Origin: Planctomycetaceae bacterium
Lineage (GTDB): Bacteria; Planctomycetota; Phycisphaerae; Phycisphaerales; SM1A02
Assembly: GCA_947480055.1 (NCBI GenBank)
Contig: CANKBX010000008.1
Span: 1 to 33,009, forward strand
Length of the DNA stretch: 33,009 nucleotides
Direction: 5' to 3'
Made by a program: the position numbers and the translations under genes. The stretch's first letter is position 1. Each line of letters opens with the position of its first letter. The notes below the pieces were generated by a model. That model searched no databases. It worked only from the letters and a program-made list of their open reading frames with translations, and was not told the origin of the DNA. This document shows, in pieces, positions 32,639 to 33,009 of this stretch.

Positions 32639-33009
32639 ATGTCAAAAAACACAGTTCAGGTGAGTAGAAAACTCAAGGCCATGGTTTCGGAATTGAAAGA
32701 TCTTCGCGTCGTTCGCCGAGATTATGAGAAATTGTTGGAAACGCTGCATGAGTTGGGGCTCTGCGCCAAGCTCAATCTTCGCAAGGCAAGTCAATCCTCT
32801 CCCGCGAGCGTGAACAAAGGCGGGCCGCGATATCGCAGCACCAACAAGGAATTGTTGGAGCAATACAAATTGCTAGCCAAAAAACTTCCTGTGCAGTGGA
32901 GCACACGCGACGAAATTTGCACGGCCGCTGGTCTTGATCCCAAGGCCGTTGATGTGCCTTTTATGTGGCTAATTCAAGGCGGTAAGGATGAGAATAAGAA
33001 AGTGATGAA
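32639..33009 (+). CDS. Hypothetical protein, 3'-partial
   Basis: At least 123 codons open to the window end, starting MSKNTVQVSRKLKAMVSELK after a good AAAGGA site and a sigma70-like promoter. Residues 1-45 look like a charged helix (LKDLRVVRRDYEKLLETLHELGLCAKL), ~50-70 a Ser/Gly-rich linker, and from ~72 a second helical region with WSTRDEICTAAGLDPKAVDVPFMWLIQGG, which has the feel of a small winged-helix-like fold. I do not recognise the family. No signal peptide or membrane segment. It is divergent from tRNA-Gly. Because it runs off the window, whether it belongs with a nearby retroelement cannot be judged. Confidence 0.7.
   Translation, partial: MSKNTVQVSRKLKAMVSELKDLRVVRRDYEKLLETLHELGLCAKLNLRKASQSSPASVNKGGPRYRSTNKELLEQYKLLAKKLPVQWSTRDEICTAAGLDPKAVDVPFMWLIQGGKDENKKVM

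Noticed and set aside
31779-33009. DGR template repeat or reverse transcriptase downstream of the variable region
   Set aside because: No AAC-rich copy of the VR and no reverse-transcriptase motif is present in this stretch; the only gene started there is an unrelated partial one.

Overview
The window looks like a chromosomal segment of a planctomycete, most likely of the Phycisphaerae type. This is inferred from four things: a PEP-CTERM-like tail of the form PTPGALALLGLAGL plus an arginine cluster; paired dockerin-like repeats (DxNxDxxxxxxDLGxxLxxFG) on secreted proteins; a Ser/Thr kinase carrying a long TPR-like C-terminal part; and many genes without a clear Shine-Dalgarno. There is no phage, IS element or CRISPR array. 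Most genes are single-gene units in mixed orientation.

Left part (1-8800): a secreted polysaccharide deacetylase cut by the window edge, a conserved hypothetical protein with a strong ribosome binding site, a small lipoprotein, NAD-dependent malic enzyme, a P1B-4-type metal ATPase (minus strand), a CoaC-like flavoprotein, a secreted FG-GAP beta-propeller and a small membrane protein (minus).

Middle (8837-12417): a tightly coupled cluster with two ATGA overlaps. It joins a truncated N-carbamoylputrescine amidase-like fragment, an agmatine-deiminase-family protein whose catalytic Cys and Asp are replaced, and a ThrE-type amino-acid exporter. It looks like a decayed or repurposed agmatine-to-putrescine locus. 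It is followed by NagZ (minus) and a large secreted trypsin-like protease with dockerin repeats (minus).

Region 14900-25300 is signalling and envelope: an LpoB-like gene fragment, a membrane Ser/Thr kinase with TPR-like region, a 770-residue coiled-coil protein, a WspA-like chemoreceptor, a DsrE-like lipoprotein (minus) and an MscS channel fused to a cyclic-nucleotide-binding domain. Then come a secreted unknown (minus), a PEP-CTERM-like protein (minus) and adenine deaminase.

Right end (29125-33009) is the most interesting. A secreted 801-residue protein joins a carbohydrate-binding-like beta-sandwich, an endonuclease/exonuclease/phosphatase (EEP) domain, two dockerin repeats and a C-terminal FGE-sulfatase/C-type-lectin fold. 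Its last ~40 codons have the signature of a diversity-generating retroelement (DGR) variable region: an abrupt change to NNC codons, 14 of them compatible with A-to-N changes from AAY template codons. Two perfect hairpins lie just downstream, one an 11-bp stem with a GGAA tetraloop, as expected for a DGR target-recognition hairpin. No template repeat or reverse transcriptase is visible, so the retroelement would have to lie outside the window. Beyond it are a ~62-bp tandem repeat array with inverted copies, tRNA-Gly(GCC) with its own terminator, and the start of an unrecognised gene running off the right edge.
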